Positions 61,870 to 64,000 of a stretch of 64,000 bases of DNA are shown here, piece after piece. Numbering within the stretch: position 1 is the stretch's first letter; each line of letters begins with the position of its first letter. The notes under the pieces are model-generated. The model made no database searches, was not told where the DNA came from, and saw only the letters and a list, made by a program, of their open reading frames with translations. The position numbers and the translations under genes are program-made. Source of the DNA: Akkermansiaceae bacterium (GTDB lineage: Bacteria; Verrucomicrobiota; Verrucomicrobiia; Verrucomicrobiales; Akkermansiaceae); assembly GCA_015062055.1 (NCBI GenBank), contig SUVK01000006.1, positions 21,070 through 85,069 on the forward strand. Direction: 5' to 3'.

Positions 61870-61898
61870 TTCATTCTCTCTTAAATACCAAATATAAA
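61870..61898 (+). promoter_or_regulatory. Promoter of the 61908 lipoprotein gene
   Basis: TATAAA (61893-61898) ends nine bases before the ATG; a weak TTCATT lies 17 bases upstream. Confidence 0.45.
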
Positions 61899-61907
61899 GC
61901 ACATACC

Positions 61908-62624
61908 ATGAACAAGACAACATTACTGGCTGCTGCTACCGCAGCAGTCTGCGCACTCAGCAGCTGTAGAACCCATATCGGCAGCCAAATCTCCGAAAGC
62001 GATGAATACAAAGCGGCTTGCAACTTGGCAGATGTAAAACCCGGTGCCAGAATCTTTGCGAAAAGTGGGAAATACTATTTAGAGCTTCCCCGCTACCGAA
62101 AAGGCCAGCCTCTGGTTAACTGCCTGTTTAATTTCAGCGATACGTATAACTCCGAGCCCAAGTATCTCGAGATGGATACGATGGACTACTACAGAATTCC
62201 GTCGAGTTATGCCCACAAACTGACCACCGGAAAGACTAATTTCACAACTAACCCGGCAGACTTTCACCTGGAGGAAAAGGGCGAGGCATACGTCACAAAA
62301 AATGCAGAGGTCTATAACGTAACAAGTACAGCAACCATGAAAGATGTCTACATCTGCGAGCGAGAAGTAGTAGAGTCAACGTCTTCTTTCAAAAATGTTG
62401 CCGGTATTGCCACGGCTATTGTCGTAGACCTCCCCGCAACTTTGGCTTTGAACACGGCTTTATTAGGCGGTTTCGTTGCAACCTCCCCCGCCTTGCTTCT
62501 CGGCGCTCCCTTTATTGTCAATCAGGGGCTCGACCAACAACAGCAAGCTGATGAGAAAGAAAAATCTACGGATAAGAGTAAATCAAAGGATAAAAAGAGA
62601 AGATCAAAAAAGAGAGCAAACTAA
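61908..62624 (+). CDS. Lipoprotein of unknown function with basic tail
   Basis: A 238-residue exported protein, not recognised. It starts MNKTTLLAAATAAVCALSSC with lipobox LSSC at Cys20. A beta-rich part (residues 45-150, for example FAKSGKYYLELPRYRKGQPL) is followed by a hydrophobic stretch (about 167-205) that could be a membrane helix or hairpin, and a strongly charged Lys/Gln/Ser tail (KSTDKSKSKDKKRRSKKRAN). It is a single gene between two terminators. Confidence 0.68.
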   Translation: MNKTTLLAAATAAVCALSSCRTHIGSQISESDEYKAACNLADVKPGARIFAKSGKYYLELPRYRKGQPLVNCLFNFSDTYNSEPKYLEMDTMDYYRIPSSYAHKLTTGKTNFTTNPADFHLEEKGEAYVTKNAEVYNVTSTATMKDVYICEREVVESTSSFKNVAGIATAIVVDLPATLALNTALLGGFVATSPALLLGAPFIVNQGLDQQQQADEKEKSTDKSKSKDKKRRSKKRAN

Positions 62625-62631
62625 TTTTTTC

Positions 62632-62664
62632 GCCCCGCAGATGAAATGCTGCGGGGCTTTTTTT
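62632..62664 (+). terminator. Intrinsic terminator after the lipoprotein gene
   Basis: GCCCCGCA (62632-62639), ten-base loop, TGCGGGGC (62650-62657), then seven T. Confidence 0.88.
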
Positions 62665-62711
62665 CATAAAAGAAAGAGCTTTTACAATACGCTAACCATT
62701 AGTAAAATAGA

Positions 62712-62740
62712 TTGCAAGAACAGCAAGATTGGGTTAAAAC
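62712..62740 (+). promoter_or_regulatory. Promoter of the MFS transporter gene
   Basis: TTGCAA (62712-62717), 17-base spacer and TAAAAC (62735-62740); nine bases to the ATG at 62750. Confidence 0.6.
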
Positions 62741-62749
62741 GGCAACGCA

Positions 62750-63901
62750 ATGAGTGCCGAGTCTTCATCCCATTACCGTATACACTTTATCATCATCTTT
62801 CTGCTGGTCAGTTTCAATCTGCGCATGAGTTTTTCGGCAGCAGACCCTCTGCTGGTGTTTTTGATGCGAGATTTGGGGCTCAGTGTGAGCAGCAGCGGAC
62901 TATTCGGGCTATTACCTATCATGGCATTGGGTATTGCCGCACCGTTGGGCGCCATCTTGACGCGCCATATACGCCCTAGGTTACTGATAATCTATGCACT
63001 ATTATTTTCATGCAGCGGGGTACTGTGGCGCAGCTATGGCGGAATCATCGGCTTATTTGGCGGCACGGTGGTTATAGGGCTGGGGCTGGGCATAGCCGGG
63101 GCTGTCATTTTGGGTGTAGGTAAGCAAGTATTACCCGATAGGCAAAGCGAATTGATGAGCGCCTACACCGCATGCGTCAGCTTGGGCACAGCTGTCGGCG
63201 CCGGCGCTGCAGCCCCTATGGCGCTATTATTAGGCGGGTGGCAACACGGGTTATTGTTTTGGGGGCTTCCGCTTTTGATTGCCACAGTACTATGGGCAGA
63301 GCTCGTATTGAGAGTACGCCCCACACACCTGAAACAGAGTACGCTCAAAACACCCATGCTCCCCCTGCTAAAACAACAGAAAGCGCGCATGGTGACGCTG
63401 TTCTATTTGTTCAGAGTAGCCGGGGCTTGGCTTTTAATTGTATGGCTATCCGCGCTCCTGAGAGACAGAGGCATGCCCTTGGTAGAAGCCGGGCTAGTAC
63501 TCTCGGTTGCAACGGCATTTCAGATACCGGCCGCACTACTATCGGGTATATTCTCTCGCTGGTTGGGAGGATTGAACAGGCTCATGACGATTGCGATACT
63601 CTGTTCTGTTGCGGCATGCTGGGGATTATTAGAAGCACCGCTGCAGGTGTGGCTCTTCTTTGCTATAATGCTGGGTACAGGCTTGGGGTGTATCTTCTCA
63701 GTCGGTATGACTTTGATTGTTGAAAGCGAAGCTGATGAAGCCGGTACCGTCGCTTTATCGGGATTGGCACAAGGGATTGGCTTTACCTGCGGTGGTATAT
63801 TGTCTTGGATAGGAGGATTGAGTATGCAATGCCAACATCGTGACCTATGGCTCGGCTGTATTTACTCCCTTTTTGGGCACTGCGTCAAAAAAGTCGCGTG
63901 A
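62750..63901 (+). CDS. CynX/NimT-like MFS transporter
   Basis: A 383-residue major facilitator with about eleven to twelve helices. LLVSFNLRMSFSAADPLLVF at the first helix, GLFGLLPIMALGIAAPLGAI and RVAGAWLLIVWLSALLRDRG resemble the CynX/NimT/YycB group, whose substrates include cyanate and nitroimidazoles. The C-terminal end after GGILSWIGGLSM is polar and short for a last helix (CQHRDLWLGCIYSLFGHCVK), so a late frameshift is possible, though neither other frame continues well. The substrate is unknown. Confidence 0.8.
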   Translation: MSAESSSHYRIHFIIIFLLVSFNLRMSFSAADPLLVFLMRDLGLSVSSSGLFGLLPIMALGIAAPLGAILTRHIRPRLLIIYALLFSCSGVLWRSYGGIIGLFGGTVVIGLGLGIAGAVILGVGKQVLPDRQSELMSAYTACVSLGTAVGAGAAAPMALLLGGWQHGLLFWGLPLLIATVLWAELVLRVRPTHLKQSTLKTPMLPLLKQQKARMVTLFYLFRVAGAWLLIVWLSALLRDRGMPLVEAGLVLSVATAFQIPAALLSGIFSRWLGGLNRLMTIAILCSVAACWGLLEAPLQVWLFFAIMLGTGLGCIFSVGMTLIVESEADEAGTVALSGLAQGIGFTCGGILSWIGGLSMQCQHRDLWLGCIYSLFGHCVKKVA

Positions 63902-64000
63902 ATGACGGGGATGTTAGCTGCCTGAGTTTGAGCAGGAGATAATCAACGGAGGGTAGGCCTCGTGTTTTGAGTTGGATGCGCGAAATCATGGAATTGATTC
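63902..64000. other. Right window edge, no gene assigned
   Basis: No complete gene is seen. An ATG at 63976 is open to the edge, but eight codons are too few to judge. Confidence 0.4.

Noticed and set aside
63700..63901. Frameshift at the MFS transporter C-terminus
   Set aside because: The last helix looks short and polar, but neither other frame gives a better ending, so a frameshift is not supported.

Overview
The window looks like one piece of a Gram-negative bacterial chromosome of roughly middling G+C content, and its gene content best fits the PVC group, most likely Verrucomicrobiota. Pointers are a fused MurC-MurB, an FtsQ, LPS/outer-membrane genes (LptF/G-type permease, AsmA-like giant, TolC-type protein), an LplT-like lysophospholipid transporter, a bacterial PUR-domain protein, a GH75-like protein and many exported lipoproteins. 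The phylum is an inference from gene content. No rRNA, tRNA, CRISPR array, insertion sequence or prophage was recognised.

Layout. 1-1512: the start of a BREX phage-defence operon (brxA, brxB, 5' end of brxC) reading off the left edge, behind a nested inverted repeat. 1.8-4.1 kb: lipocalin, acetyltransferase, biotin ligase, PUR protein. 4.2-6.7 kb: glycogen synthase and a GH57 amylase-like protein. 8.0-12.3 kb: cell-wall/division operon murC-murB, ddl, ftsQ. 12.3-20.4 kb: nusA-infB-rbfA with a candidate attenuator, then an AsmA-like giant. 20.4-25.3 kb (minus): LplT and TolC-like genes; then a Cys/His-tailed YlbF-like protein, trxB and a Sel1 lipoprotein. 25.4-28.6 kb: hisB, hisH, an LptF/G permease and an NlpC/P60 lipoprotein. 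28.7-33.3 kb: ribosomal protein L25 with a structured leader, a lipoprotein, RNase R, an outer-membrane barrel. 33.4-38.7 kb: three exported ankyrin proteins around a NAD synthase that has lost its glutaminase cysteine, plus an AlkD-like protein. 38.9-42.7 kb (minus): nagZ, pyrE, a Pro/His-rich exported peptide, ruvX, manC. 42.8-46.0 kb: parE, a histidine phosphatase, mscL and a short HU-like protein. 46-55 kb: a large membrane coiled-coil protein, miaB, a transglutaminase, and lipid kinase, cdsA and fumarase. 55-59.8 kb: SDR, GH75-like protein, ruvA, two membrane proteins and a YkuD domain protein. 59.9-63.9 kb: phosphohexomutase, a lipoprotein and an MFS transporter.

Genes working together. 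Envelope building dominates: precursor synthesis (MurC/MurB, Ddl), recycling (NagZ), peptidoglycan trimming (NlpC/P60, YkuD), phospholipid synthesis (CdsA, lipid kinase), and LPS or phospholipid traffic (LptF/G, AsmA-like, LplT). GlgA, the GH57 protein and the phosphohexomutase fit glycogen metabolism.

The most general signal is in the promoters. Most genes that start a transcription unit have a sigma70-type -35/-10 pair whose -10 box ends only 6-10 bases before the start codon, with no ribosome binding site. This predicts widespread leaderless transcription and was used to choose several starts. Two enzymes appear to have lost a catalytic residue: Cys to Gly in the NadE glutaminase domain and Glu to Gly in the GH57 protein.
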